DNA of 64,000 nucleotides from Gammaproteobacteria bacterium (lineage in GTDB: Bacteria; Pseudomonadota; Gammaproteobacteria; Tenderiales; Tenderiaceae), in assembly GCA_021731365.1 (NCBI GenBank), contig JAKFXL010000023.1, positions 20,884 through 84,883 of the forward strand. Reading direction: 5' to 3'. The notes under the pieces were generated by a model. The model saw nothing but the letters and a program-made list of their open reading frames with translations, searched no databases and was not told the origin of the DNA. A program made the position numbers and the translations under genes. Below are positions 17,904 through 27,268 of the stretch, in pieces. How positions within the stretch are numbered: the stretch's first letter is position 1; the number at the start of each line of letters is the position of its first letter.

Positions 17904-20747
17904 ATGGGGGATTTAAGAGCCTCCACCACAACGGCCAGAGACAACGGCCCGGCCAGGCCGCGTCGCAAAGCCTCCATCACCCTGCGGTTGGTGATGATGC
18001 AAGGGATCATTGTGCTGATGGTGGCGACGATCATCGGCGTGGCGAGTTACCGGGTGATGGTCTCCCACTTCAAGGTTGTTCAGGAGAGCGAGACTCGCGC
18101 CATAGCAAACTCCGTGGCCAGCCTGGTGGGTAACGATGTTAAGGGCATGGGAGAGGTCGTTGAGCAGCTCGCAAAAGGGGAGGCAGTCGCCAAATATTAC
18201 AGATCATTCAGCCCGGCGACCCTGGCGCAGGCCTTCACAGTCCATAACAATCTCTTTCCAGAAATCACCTACGCCAATGCACTTGGCGAGGAGGAGGTGA
18301 AGCTTCGCCAAGGGGACCTGAGCAGTGATCTGCGCGATATCGGAAGATCAGAGAGTTACAACCAGGCCGAGCGCACGCCGAATAAAGTCATCATCTCAAC
18401 AGCGCAGATCTCATCTGTTCTTGGGCAGCCCATCATCACCCTGAGCTACCGCTATCACAACTATTTTGATCAGTTTCTCGGCCATATCCAGGCGAGCCTC
18501 CCCTTGAGCCACTTTGACCAGGTGATTAAGGAGATCGAACTGGATAACAATGTTTATGTTGTGCTGGTCAATGCTGAAGGAGAGATCCTGCACGCCCCCG
18601 ACGCCAGATGGCTCGGCAAACCATTTAAGACCACGGATACCGATCTGGCGCTGGTGGGGGCTGCACCAGCCACAACCACGGTGCTCGGGCGCTATCGACT
18701 GCTCGGCAGCGACACTGTTGTAACACGGGCCACTGTGCCAAACCTGGGCTGGAGCATCTTTGTGGCCATACCCGCCGCAACCTATTTTGGCCCGACAAAA
18801 GATTTGACCCATGCCATGGTGGTTGTCGGGTTAATCGCCCTCCTGATCGGCCTTGTTGTGGCCTATCTGTTCGCCCACAGCCTTGCCCAGCCCATCAAAC
18901 TGCTCACCCGGGCGACCAGTGAGATTTCCGCACAGGGGAGCCTCACAGAACGGGTTCAGTGGCAATCAGCGGACGAGCTGGGAGAGCTTGCCCACTCTTT
19001 TAACCAGATGCTTGACCAGCTGGCCCGCAGCCAGACAGATCTGCTCGACGCCCGCCACGAGGTGGAGGATATTCTGCGTTCCATGGCGGATTGCCTGATG
19101 GTTGTGCACCCAGACGCCACTATCATCAAAGTAAATGACGCCACCATCAGGCAGCTTGGGTACAGCGAAGAGGCGCTGATCGGTATGCCTCTCGACACCC
19201 TGATCGCCGACGACAAGGGGCTTTTCAGAGCTGTGCTGGCCTCGGATCTGGCGACTGACGACAGGATGAGCAGCATCGAAACCACGCTGATAACCAGGGA
19301 TCAGCGCAGAATACCGGTGGTTTTTTCGCGCGCCCCGATGGTCGACAGCAACGGCAAAAAACGCGGGGTGGTCTTTGTCGCCAGAGATATTACTGATCGC
19401 AAGCGGGCTGAGGAGCATCTTCACTACCTCGCCAACCACGATGCGCTGACCGGCCTGCCCAATCGCCTGCTGTTCCTTGACCGGCTGAGCCAGGCGATGT
19501 CACGCCTGCCCTGGCACGACCGCACCGTGGCGCTCTTATACCTCGATCTGGATCGTTTCAAAACCATCAACGATACCCTCGGCCATGATATCGGCGACCT
19601 GTTGCTGATGGGGGTTGCGGAAAGGCTTAGCAAGTGCGTGCGCGACGGCGATACTGTGGCCCGTCTCGGTGGCGATGAGTTTGTCATCTTGCTCAACGAC
19701 ATCAACAAAAGGTCTGACGTAGAGGTGGTGGCGGAGAAGATCATCAGGTCGCTCTCCGTGCCGTTTGAGCTGGCCGGGGAGGAGTTTGTCGCCACCACCA
19801 GCATCGGCATCAGCCAGTATCCGGAGGGTGGCGAAGATCCCCATATACTGCTGAAAAATGCCGATACCGCCATGTACCGCGCCAAGGAGTCCGGGCGCAA
19901 TACCTTCAAGCTCTACGCCGCCGCCATGAACGAAAAAGCGATGGAGGCACTGAGGATGGAGTCCGCCATCCGTCACGGACTGGACCGCCACGAATTCATC
20001 CTTCATTACCAGCCCCAGGTCTCGCTGGAGTCGGGCCGAATCATCGCAGTGGAGGCGCTGATCCGCTGGCAGCACCCCGAGGAGGGGCTGGTCCCCCCCT
20101 TCAAATTCCTGCCGGTTGCCGAAGAGACCGGCTTGATTCTGCCAATGGGCGAGCAGGTGTTGTATATGGCCTGTCGTCAGGCGGCGCAGTGGCTCCAGGC
20201 TGGACGACCGCTCAAAGTCGCTGTCAACATCGCCAACCGCCAGTTCAAACATATCAACCTGCCCCAACTGGTGAGCAAGGTGCTGGACGAAACCGGCCTG
20301 CCACCGGAGCTGCTCGACCTGGAGCTGACCGAAGGCATCCTGATGGATCAGGTTGATAAGGCGATCAAAACCCTCGAAAGCCTCCGGCAGATGGGGGTCT
20401 CCCTGTCGCTGGATGATTTTGGCACAGGCTACTCATCACTCAGTTATCTGAAGAAATTTGCCCTGGATACCCTCAAGATCGACCGCTCATTTGTGATGGA
20501 TATCCCCATAGACAGAGATGATGTCGCCATCACCCGCGCAGTGGTCGAAATGGGGCGCTCTCTTGGGCTGGAGGTTGTTGCCGAAGGGGTGGAGAACGTG
20601 GAACAGCTACTGTTTCTGAAACAGCTTGGCTGCCAGTCGATGCAGGGGTTCTACTTCAGCAAACCCGTTGCTGCAGCTGAGATCGAAGAGATGCTCCGCA
20701 CCGGCAGGGCAATCGACACCTCATCCGGCCAACTCATATTAATGTAG
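17904..20747 (+). CDS. Membrane receptor with Cache, HAMP, PAS, GGDEF and EAL domains
   Basis: 947-residue cyclic-di-GMP enzyme. Order: TM1 about 28-50, periplasmic dCache-like sensor about 50-295, TM2 about 298-320, HAMP about 320-375, PAS about 385-500, GGDEF about 515-670, EAL about 690-940. The diguanylate cyclase site GGDEF (589-593) is intact and preceded by an RDGD I-site five residues upstream. The phosphodiesterase side has EAL at 717-719, VNIANRQF, ELTEGIL, DDFGTGYSSLSYL and AEGVE, so both activities look possible. Two bases after the PstS-like gene and 59 before a porin-like gene. Likely senses a periplasmic ligand through its binding-protein neighbour. Confidence 0.93.
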   Translation: MGDLRASTTTARDNGPARPRRKASITLRLVMMQGIIVLMVATIIGVASYRVMVSHFKVVQESETRAIANSVASLVGNDVKGMGEVVEQLAKGEAVAKYYRSFSPATLAQAFTVHNNLFPEITYANALGEEEVKLRQGDLSSDLRDIGRSESYNQAERTPNKVIISTAQISSVLGQPIITLSYRYHNYFDQFLGHIQASLPLSHFDQVIKEIELDNNVYVVLVNAEGEILHAPDARWLGKPFKTTDTDLALVGAAPATTTVLGRYRLLGSDTVVTRATVPNLGWSIFVAIPAATYFGPTKDLTHAMVVVGLIALLIGLVVAYLFAHSLAQPIKLLTRATSEISAQGSLTERVQWQSADELGELAHSFNQMLDQLARSQTDLLDARHEVEDILRSMADCLMVVHPDATIIKVNDATIRQLGYSEEALIGMPLDTLIADDKGLFRAVLASDLATDDRMSSIETTLITRDQRRIPVVFSRAPMVDSNGKKRGVVFVARDITDRKRAEEHLHYLANHDALTGLPNRLLFLDRLSQAMSRLPWHDRTVALLYLDLDRFKTINDTLGHDIGDLLLMGVAERLSKCVRDGDTVARLGGDEFVILLNDINKRSDVEVVAEKIIRSLSVPFELAGEEFVATTSIGISQYPEGGEDPHILLKNADTAMYRAKESGRNTFKLYAAAMNEKAMEALRMESAIRHGLDRHEFILHYQPQVSLESGRIIAVEALIRWQHPEEGLVPPFKFLPVAEETGLILPMGEQVLYMACRQAAQWLQAGRPLKVAVNIANRQFKHINLPQLVSKVLDETGLPPELLDLELTEGILMDQVDKAIKTLESLRQMGVSLSLDDFGTGYSSLSYLKKFALDTLKIDRSFVMDIPIDRDDVAITRAVVEMGRSLGLEVVAEGVENVEQLLFLKQLGCQSMQGFYFSKPVAAAEIEEMLRTGRAIDTSSGQLILM

Positions 20748-20806
20748 TACCGGCCGATACAGCCAAAGGCAATGGCCAGACAGCGCGTTTATCAGGGAGA
20801 AAACAA

Positions 20807-21850
20807 ATGAGTAGATGGAGACTGCCACTGCTGCTGTCCACGGCGCTGGTCGGGGGCGGTGCCACTGCCGCCGAACTGAAGTGGGACGGTTTTTTCACCT
20901 CCACCTACTCGATCACCAATACCAAATCGACCTATCGTGACATTGTCCACGATGATGGTTCCTTTGACGACTCCCGCTTCGGTCTCCATGTAGTCTCCGA
21001 TATCCACCCGCTGTGGAGACTGGAGGCGCAGCTCTTCGCCGCCGGCTATGAGGACAACTATGCAACCCGCCTCGACTGGGGCTTCGCCTCTTTCCATCTG
21101 TCGGAGCGGCTCAACCTCAAATTTGGCAAGCTCAAATACCCAAACAACCTGGTGTCAGAGTATTACGACGTGGGACTCGCCTACCCCTGGATCCGACCAC
21201 CCCATGAGTACTACAGCCTGGAGGAGCCATCGGCCAGCATCACCTATGAGTCATTCAGTGGCGCCAGCGCCATTATCAACAGGCGCAGCGGCGATTGGGA
21301 CCTTGTCGCACAACCCTTTTTCGGCGAGGTCGAGCTGGCTGAATCAGACGCCAATATATCCAAGTTCATAGGTATCAAACTCAGCGCCAGCAATGACCTC
21401 ACCGAACTACAGGCCAGCGTGGCCCAGGGCCGCATAAATGCGGAGGGGCATGAGCTTGATGATCAGACAAAACGTATAGCCAGCCTCGGAATGCACACTG
21501 AGTGGGGCAGCCTGGTGAATTATCTGGAGTATGCCGTCACAACGTTCAGCGACAGCGAAGAGGCGCGCACCAAAGCGGGGTACATCACACTCGGGTACCA
21601 CTTTGGCCACACCATGCCGCACATCACCTACGCCGGTTTCGACCAGGAGAGCGGCTGGGGGCAACAATCTGTCACCGTGGGGGTGAAGCAGATGCTAAAC
21701 CCCAGCACGGCCCTGAAACTGGAGATGCAACGCATTACCCCGCAGCTTAACCCGGAGGCGGGCGCTGAGATGGCCTCCGGGCTATTTATGGACGTCCCTG
21801 AAAAGACCCGGGTCAACGCCTTCTCCATCGCCATCGATGTAGTCTTTTAG
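20807..21850 (+). CDS. Porin-like outer-membrane protein
   Basis: 347 residues with signal peptide 1-22 (MSRWRLPLLLSTALVGGGATAA) and long alternating beta-strand pattern ending in FSIAIDVVF with a terminal Phe. Features such as LNLKFGKLKYPNNLVSEYYDVG and HPLWRLEAQLFAAG resemble the putative porins often placed beside GGDEF or transporter genes. Probably a 14- or 16-strand barrel for an anion or small solute. Lies between the GGDEF-EAL gene and a small PstS-like gene, with 12 bases to the latter, so it belongs to the same operon. Confidence 0.8.
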   Translation: MSRWRLPLLLSTALVGGGATAAELKWDGFFTSTYSITNTKSTYRDIVHDDGSFDDSRFGLHVVSDIHPLWRLEAQLFAAGYEDNYATRLDWGFASFHLSERLNLKFGKLKYPNNLVSEYYDVGLAYPWIRPPHEYYSLEEPSASITYESFSGASAIINRRSGDWDLVAQPFFGEVELAESDANISKFIGIKLSASNDLTELQASVAQGRINAEGHELDDQTKRIASLGMHTEWGSLVNYLEYAVTTFSDSEEARTKAGYITLGYHFGHTMPHITYAGFDQESGWGQQSVTVGVKQMLNPSTALKLEMQRITPQLNPEAGAEMASGLFMDVPEKTRVNAFSIAIDVVF

Positions 21851-21862
21851 GGGGGCATAAAG

Positions 21863-22291
21863 ATGATAAAAATAAAGCTCCTCTTCGCCATATTTGCCCT
21901 GGCGACCGCATTCGCCTCCAGCGCCGCCGCCGACATGGCCATCATCGTCAACCCAAACAACGCCGTCACCAAAGTGAGCAGTGACGAGGTTAAGCGCCTT
22001 TATATGGGAAAGACCAAATCGTTGGACGATGGGACCCGGCTGATACCAATCGACTATGTAGATGGCAGCGCCATCAAACAGGAGTTCTACGACAAAGTGG
22101 TGGGGAAACCGCTGGATCGCATCAAGGTCTACTGGTCGCGGCTGACATTTTCCGGCCATGGACGGCCACCAGAAACACTGAGCGACAGCGCCAGGATCAA
22201 GGCCTGGGTCGCGGGTAACAGCGACGCCATCGGCTATATCGATACCACCCTGCTGGACGGGAGCGTCAGGGCGGTGCTCATCGTAAAATAG
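21863..22291 (+). CDS. Half-size PstS-like phosphate-binding domain protein
   Basis: 142 residues with signal peptide 1-23. Resembles one lobe of phosphate-type binding proteins: MAIIVNPNNAVTKVSSDEVKRLY, then FYDKVVGKPLDRIKVYW and the C-terminal SDAIGYIDTTLLDGSVRAVL. Such short PstS-like proteins are common in gammaproteobacteria, often without transporter genes. Last gene of the 17.1-22.3 kb cluster. Ligand unknown; a second sensor or buffering protein for the same anion is the simplest inference. Confidence 0.82.
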   Translation: MIKIKLLFAIFALATAFASSAAADMAIIVNPNNAVTKVSSDEVKRLYMGKTKSLDDGTRLIPIDYVDGSAIKQEFYDKVVGKPLDRIKVYWSRLTFSGHGRPPETLSDSARIKAWVAGNSDAIGYIDTTLLDGSVRAVLIVK

Positions 22292-22330
22292 CGTTTTGCA
22301 GAACCGGGCTTGCGGGTTTTTTAAAAACGG

Positions 22331-23323
22331 CTACAGCAGCCGCAAGGCCGGTTCATCCAGCGCCCCCAGCTGTTCACGCAGCGCCAATATCTGATCTTCC
22401 CAGTAACGCGGGGTATTAAACCAGGGAAACGCGGTGGTAAACGCCGGGTCGTGCCAGCGCCGCGCCAGCCAGGCGGAGTAGTGCATCATGCGCATGGTGC
22501 GCAACGCTTCGACAAGCAGCAGCTCCATCGGGTCAAACTCAAAAAACTGCTCGTAACCACGCATCAGTACGCTTAACTGATGCTCCATCTCGTCACGATC
22601 ACCGGCCAGCAGCATCCATAGGTCTTGCACCACCGGGCCGGTCAGGCAGTCATCCAGATCAACAATGGCCGGTCCGTCGTCGGTCCAGAGCACATTGCCG
22701 GCGTGACAGTCGCCATGCAACCGCAAGGTACGCAATGGCCCCACCATCTCAAAACGGAACTTGACTGACTTCACCACATCTTCAGCAATGGTGCGGTAGG
22801 CGAGCATCAACTCCGGCGGCACAAACCCCTGCTCCAGCAGAAACTGGTAAGAGCCCACCGCCATGCTCTCAACATCCAGCCGTTGACGATGTTTAAATTG
22901 ATGACGTCTGCCAACCCCGTGAATACGTCCCAGATAACGCCCCACCCACTCCAGGTGTTCATCACGATCCAGCTCAGGATGGCGGCCACCGGCACTGCGG
23001 AACAGGGCAAAACGGAACCCCTGGAAATGGTGCAGTGTCTGTCCCTCCGCATTGGCCAGGGGCGCGATGACCGGGATCTCCTGCTCTACCAGCTCGGCGG
23101 CAAAGGCGTGCTCCTCCAGAATCGCGGCGTCGCTCCAGCGTTCGGGGCGATAAAACTTGGCGACCAGCGCCGGGGCATCTTCAATGCCGATTTGATAGAC
23201 GCGGTTTTCGTAACTGTTAAGGGCGAGAAAGCGGCCGTTACAGTGCCACCCTTGCGACTCAACCGCATCAAGGATGAGGTCTGGCCCCAGTGCTTCGTAA
23301 GGTGGCGTGATTACTGTACTCAT
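22331..23323 (-). CDS. srkA: Stress response serine/threonine protein kinase SrkA (YihE/RdoA)
   Basis: APH/choline-kinase-fold kinase that in E. coli protects against stress-induced death. Seen: 330 residues, typical length; N-lobe SYENRVYQIGIEDAPALVAKFYRP with the ATP-binding Lys, the catalytic loop LHGDCHAGNVLW (Asp and Asn) and the metal-binding DLDDCLTGP. Stands alone, convergent with the PstS/GGDEF cluster. In E. coli it precedes dsbA, which is absent here. Confidence 0.93.
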   Translation of the reverse strand: MSTVITPPYEALGPDLILDAVESQGWHCNGRFLALNSYENRVYQIGIEDAPALVAKFYRPERWSDAAILEEHAFAAELVEQEIPVIAPLANAEGQTLHHFQGFRFALFRSAGGRHPELDRDEHLEWVGRYLGRIHGVGRRHQFKHRQRLDVESMAVGSYQFLLEQGFVPPELMLAYRTIAEDVVKSVKFRFEMVGPLRTLRLHGDCHAGNVLWTDDGPAIVDLDDCLTGPVVQDLWMLLAGDRDEMEHQLSVLMRGYEQFFEFDPMELLLVEALRTMRMMHYSAWLARRWHDPAFTTAFPWFNTPRYWEDQILALREQLGALDEPALRLL

Positions 23324-23434
23324 CGTCCCATCAACTCCCGTAAAAATGGATTAAGCGGGCATCCACACCGTTGCGGGAGCCGTGCAAAAAGCCACCCCCG
23401 TATTCACCATAATACCAATACTGTCAGTGCTGTT

Positions 23435-23782
23435 TTATAAAATATCCAATACCTGCTGCGGTGGACGACCGATCACCGCCTTGCCACCACTCACCACAAT
23501 CGGGCGCTCTATCAGGATAGGATGAGCCACCATGGCGTCCAGCAGCTGCTCACTACTTAAAGCAGAGTCACCCAGACCCAAGGTCTTATACAGAGACTCT
23601 GTCTTTCGCATCAGCTCACGTGGCTGTAACCCCAACATCTTGAGCAGCTGCTTAAGTTGAGACTTGTTAGGCGACACCTTCAGATACTCTACCACCTCCG
23701 GCTCTACCCCCTGCTCCCTGACCAGTTGCAAGGTCTCCCGCGATTTTGAGCAGCGTGGATTGTGATAAATCAGTACACTCAT
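23435..23782 (-). CDS. arsC: Arsenate reductase, glutaredoxin-dependent type
   Basis: ArsC-family protein of 115 residues reducing arsenate to arsenite with glutathione/glutaredoxin. Seen: catalytic HNPRCSKSRE with Cys11, the family block YLKVSPNKSQLKQLLKMLGL and ILIERPIVVSGGKAVIGRPP. Start: ATG at 23780-23782, with GAGGAG nine bases upstream. There are no other ars genes nearby, so it may be a housekeeping paralogue of the ArsC/YfgD type rather than part of a resistance operon. Confidence 0.9.
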   Translation of the reverse strand: MSVLIYHNPRCSKSRETLQLVREQGVEPEVVEYLKVSPNKSQLKQLLKMLGLQPRELMRKTESLYKTLGLGDSALSSEQLLDAMVAHPILIERPIVVSGGKAVIGRPPQQVLDIL

Positions 23783-23909
23783 TGAACTTCTCCTCAATAA
23801 CGGTGATCAGATCAGCATGGCACACCACGTCACCATGAGTGATCAGCAACAAAGATCTCTTTATAAATAATATTATGGGAATCTTTATAGATTAAGTATA
23901 ATTGATACT

Positions 23910-24290
23910 ATGTCAGACAATAACAAACAGATCCAGATCGAAACCAGCGCTTACTATCTACCGGAGCAGTCCGAACCAGAGAGTAATCGTTATGTCTTTG
24001 GCTATACCATCACCATCCGCAACACCGGTACCACTCCCGCTAAACTCACCCACCGCCACTGGCACATTACCGACGCCAACGGCAAGGTGGATGAGGTACA
24101 CGGTGAGGGGGTGATTGGTGAACAGCCCCATTTCAATCCGGGTGACAGTTTTGAATATAGCAGCGGGGTGATGCTGGAAACGCCGGTGGGGGCCATGCAG
24201 GGTCACTACGATATGTTGAGCCCCTCCGGCGAGCTCTTCACCGCCAGAATCGCCCCTTTTGGGCTGGCTGTACCGGGAAGTCTTCACTAA
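23910..24290 (+). CDS. apaG: ApaG
   Basis: ApaG-family immunoglobulin-like (fibronectin type III fold) protein of 126 residues. Role unsettled; associated with Co2+/Mg2+ phenotypes in Salmonella and with the apaH locus. Seen: family blocks YVFGYTITIRNTG, RHWHITDANGKVDEV, GEGVIGEQPHFNPG and FEYSSGVMLETPVGAMQGHY. Not next to ksgA or apaH here. Confidence 0.95.
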   Translation: MSDNNKQIQIETSAYYLPEQSEPESNRYVFGYTITIRNTGTTPAKLTHRHWHITDANGKVDEVHGEGVIGEQPHFNPGDSFEYSSGVMLETPVGAMQGHYDMLSPSGELFTARIAPFGLAVPGSLH

Positions 24291-24351
24291 AAACAGCGCT
24301 GAATATTCGCTGCGGGGCCTTCAGACACCTAATGATAGGACCCAGAGTGTA

Positions 24352-26148
24352 TTACGTGGCATGGTAGCTGCCACGCCGCAGCAACGGTACAAGCAGCAGT
24401 AGTTGCCACAGATCCAGTATCCCTCCGCCACCGCCTGAGCTATTAGCCGCCGTTGTTGTAATGGTGAAGATGTCGGAAAGCCCACCTATATAGAGTGCCA
24501 CATTCACCGGCTCACCTTTGAGTGATGCGGCGGTTGCACGTAGCTGCACCGTATCACCGTTTTTCACAAAACCAACAGCGGTGGTAAACGCCTCACCATT
24601 CACGCTGTACAGGCCACCTACGATGCTGATTGAGGTATCAATATCGATGCCAGTCACTGTAATGGTGTTAGAAAACACAGTGCTACCCAACGCCACCCCA
24701 GTCTGATCTACAAAAAGAAAGGGGTCAGGCACCGAATCACCAAAGGTTCTTACGGTAAATGTATCCAACACCCCGCCAATCCGCATATCCACATTCACTG
24801 ACGTATACCCCTGTGCAGAGGAGGTTACACGCAGTTTGATCTGATCACCTGCCGTCGCCGCCAGTGGATAGGCTGCTGACCATGGTGACCAAGTGACACC
24901 ACTGTCTGTTGAAACCGAGTACTCTCCCTGGCTGATCACTATCTTGCCCCAGCCGGTCATACCGGTGAGCGTGACCACATTTGATACAACTACTGTGCCC
25001 ACCGGGATATCTGTTTGATCGGCAAACTGAAAGGGGGCCGGACGAAAATCGGTGTCATTCATCAACAGTGACAGATTACTGGACCCCGCATTGGAAATCA
25101 CCAGATCACTATCACCATCCACATCAAGATCGGCAGCCACAATTGATACCGGGGTGGTACCCACCGCCGCCATCTGCCCCAATACAAACGCACCCTTGCG
25201 GTTGTTTTCCAGCAGCGATATCGTCCCTGAGCCGGTATTGGCCACCACCAGATCATCATAACCATCCCCATTCATATCAATCGCCAGCAGCGCACCAGGG
25301 TTTCCGCCCATGGAATAGGAGGCCACAAACGTAAAACCACCACTGCCGTTATTGCTCAACAGCGAAAGCGAGTCTGTCGCGGCGTGGGTGATCGCAAGGT
25401 CCAACGTCCCATTACGATCCATATCCAGAACGGCAATTGCCGCTGGCGTACTGCCCAACAGATGGGTTAAAGGCGCAGCAAAGAGACCATTGCCCGTATT
25501 CAACAGCAGGGAAATACTATTGCTCCCTTGATTGATCACCGCCAAATCAAGAGAACCATTGCCATCAAAGTCGGCGGCCACGATGGCCCGTGGAGATGAA
25601 CCGACTCCATAACTGACGGCTGTTGGAAAGGTCCCAGTACCGCTATTAATGAGCACAGTGACAGAGTTGCTGGCCTGATTAACCACCACCAGATCGTTAT
25701 AAAGATCACCATTAAACAGTCCAGCCACAATGGCGACCGGCCCACTGCCGGCGGCGTAGCTGGTGGCGGGGTTAAACTCAACCCCTGCCACCGCCCGGTT
25801 ATTCAGGATAGAAACCGTGCCAGCCAGCTGATTCGCCACCGCGATGTCGACATAACCGTTACCTGAAAAATCTGCCAGTGCCACCGCAACCGGGCCGCTA
25901 CCCACCGCATAATCGGTAGCCGACTCCATACCTGAAAAGGCGCTGACAGGGATCACCGTGATCGTATTGCTCGCCCCATTGGCCACCACCAGATCCGGGG
26001 TGAAATTCCAGTTCATATCACGTGCAGCCACAACAGCAGGGGCGTTGCTCAGCGGGACAAGCGTCTGTGTACGTAACTCCACCGCCTGAGAAACACCGCC
26101 CCAGACCATACAGCCACTACAAACAATCACCGGCAACCATCTAAACAC
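24352..26148 (-). CDS. FG-GAP/VCBS repeat surface protein with GlyGly-CTERM-like tail
   Basis: 598-residue secreted protein, function unknown. Signal peptide 1-22. At least six FG-GAP-type repeats (about 35-370) with calcium-binding-like loops such as DFSGNGYVDIAVAN, DFDGNGSLDLAVIN and DMNGDGYDDLVVAN, probably a beta-propeller. Two related ~85-residue modules follow (each starting PF.F.DQT and ending IGG..D.FT). The C-terminus has GGGGGILDLWQLLLLVPLLRR, read as Gly-run, hydrophobic helix, Arg pair. That is the GlyGly-CTERM plan cut by rhombosortase and exported by type II secretion. Divergent from the TrmH-family gene. Confidence 0.82.
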   Translation of the reverse strand: MFRWLPVIVCSGCMVWGGVSQAVELRTQTLVPLSNAPAVVAARDMNWNFTPDLVVANGASNTITVIPVSAFSGMESATDYAVGSGPVAVALADFSGNGYVDIAVANQLAGTVSILNNRAVAGVEFNPATSYAAGSGPVAIVAGLFNGDLYNDLVVVNQASNSVTVLINSGTGTFPTAVSYGVGSSPRAIVAADFDGNGSLDLAVINQGSNSISLLLNTGNGLFAAPLTHLLGSTPAAIAVLDMDRNGTLDLAITHAATDSLSLLSNNGSGGFTFVASYSMGGNPGALLAIDMNGDGYDDLVVANTGSGTISLLENNRKGAFVLGQMAAVGTTPVSIVAADLDVDGDSDLVISNAGSSNLSLLMNDTDFRPAPFQFADQTDIPVGTVVVSNVVTLTGMTGWGKIVISQGEYSVSTDSGVTWSPWSAAYPLAATAGDQIKLRVTSSAQGYTSVNVDMRIGGVLDTFTVRTFGDSVPDPFLFVDQTGVALGSTVFSNTITVTGIDIDTSISIVGGLYSVNGEAFTTAVGFVKNGDTVQLRATAASLKGEPVNVALYIGGLSDIFTITTTAANSSGGGGGILDLWQLLLLVPLLRRGSYHAT

Positions 26149-26309
26149 TACCTAACACTCCACATCACAACACTTGTATATTGCCCAAACACACACCGTT
26201 GGCCATAAATAACCCACTCTTACAGAGGTATCGACACAATAACCGCAAGAATTTAGATAAAACCCACAATACCTGATTGTTTTTACAATAAAATAGCGCC
26301 TTACGGCTG

Positions 26310-27221
26310 ATGACGGCATCAACAACCTGCTTATCAACTTACATAAGACCCGTCGGACTAAGTTCACAAACCCAGCAGAGGGCTGATGTATTCTATGCAC
26401 ACACCCATTTCGGATTTATAGCTGTGACCAAAAAAAGATCCGCCCATCCAGACCGTAAACGCCCAGCTACAGACGCCTACAGCAACAGCCGCAAAGAGTT
26501 GAAGTATTACGGCAGCGCGGCCTGTCTGGCGTTATGGCAACAACGCCCAGACGACATCATCCGCATCTATGTGACGCAGGCACAACTCAAAACCCACAGC
26601 GCCATGTTGAAATGGGCCGCCGCCAGCCACCGTGCCTACCACATTGTTGATGATGCCGATCTAGAACGGCTCACCGAGTCCATACACCACCAGGGAGTCT
26701 GCCTGCTGGCACTAGAGCACACCCGCATAACCTTCATGCAGTTAAAGCAGTCACTCAGCCAACATGCAGATGGCACCCTGATTGGCTATCTCGACGGCGT
26801 TGAAAACCCACACAATTTAGGCGCTATAGTCCGCACCTGTGCCCACCTGGGTATCAAATACCTGCTCGGCGAGAGTGGCCGCCTGCCAAAACTATCCGCC
26901 TCCGCCTGCCGCGTAGCCGAAGGGGGGGCAGAACATGTCAAACTGATCGCCGTGAATGATCATCAGCGCGCCATCAATGAACTGAAAAAACTTGGCTTTG
27001 CAGTGCTCACCACCGCCGCACAGGGCGATTCGTTATACAGTGGCACGCTCCCTAAACGGACACTGCTAGTGATGGGTGCAGAACAGGCAGGTGTATCACC
27101 AGCACTTCAAAAGCTCGCCGATGTTAATATAAAGATTCCGGGCAGCGGCTTGGTCGAAAGCCTTAACGTCTCCGTCGCCTTCGCCATTATCGCCGCCGAA
27201 TTTATCAGGCAACAGCGTTAA
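26310..27221 (+). CDS. TrmH-family RNA ribose methyltransferase (YfiF-like)
   Basis: SPOUT-class 2'-O-methyltransferase for tRNA or rRNA. Seen: substrate-binding domain about 60-140 (ACLALWQQRPDDIIRIYVT) and the catalytic knotted fold with LDGVENPHNLGAIVRTCAHLG, LVMGAEQAGVSP and the C-terminal GSGLVESLNVSVAFAIIAAEF. Closest in pattern to E. coli YfiF. The start is unsure: the ATG at 26310 gives 303 residues, but the GTG at 26424 (VTKKRSAHPDRKR) gives 265 residues and a more usual basic N-terminus. A RIO kinase gene follows after about 47 bases. Confidence 0.88.
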   Translation: MTASTTCLSTYIRPVGLSSQTQQRADVFYAHTHFGFIAVTKKRSAHPDRKRPATDAYSNSRKELKYYGSAACLALWQQRPDDIIRIYVTQAQLKTHSAMLKWAAASHRAYHIVDDADLERLTESIHHQGVCLLALEHTRITFMQLKQSLSQHADGTLIGYLDGVENPHNLGAIVRTCAHLGIKYLLGESGRLPKLSASACRVAEGGAEHVKLIAVNDHQRAINELKKLGFAVLTTAAQGDSLYSGTLPKRTLLVMGAEQAGVSPALQKLADVNIKIPGSGLVESLNVSVAFAIIAAEFIRQQR

Positions 27222-27268
27222 CAAAACGCTATTTGCCACAAAATAGACAACAACCGCTAAAGGGCCAC

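Noticed and set aside
22302..22322. Terminator after the half-size PstS-like gene
   Set aside because: Only four paired bases plus a mismatch, although a T-run follows; too weak to list.
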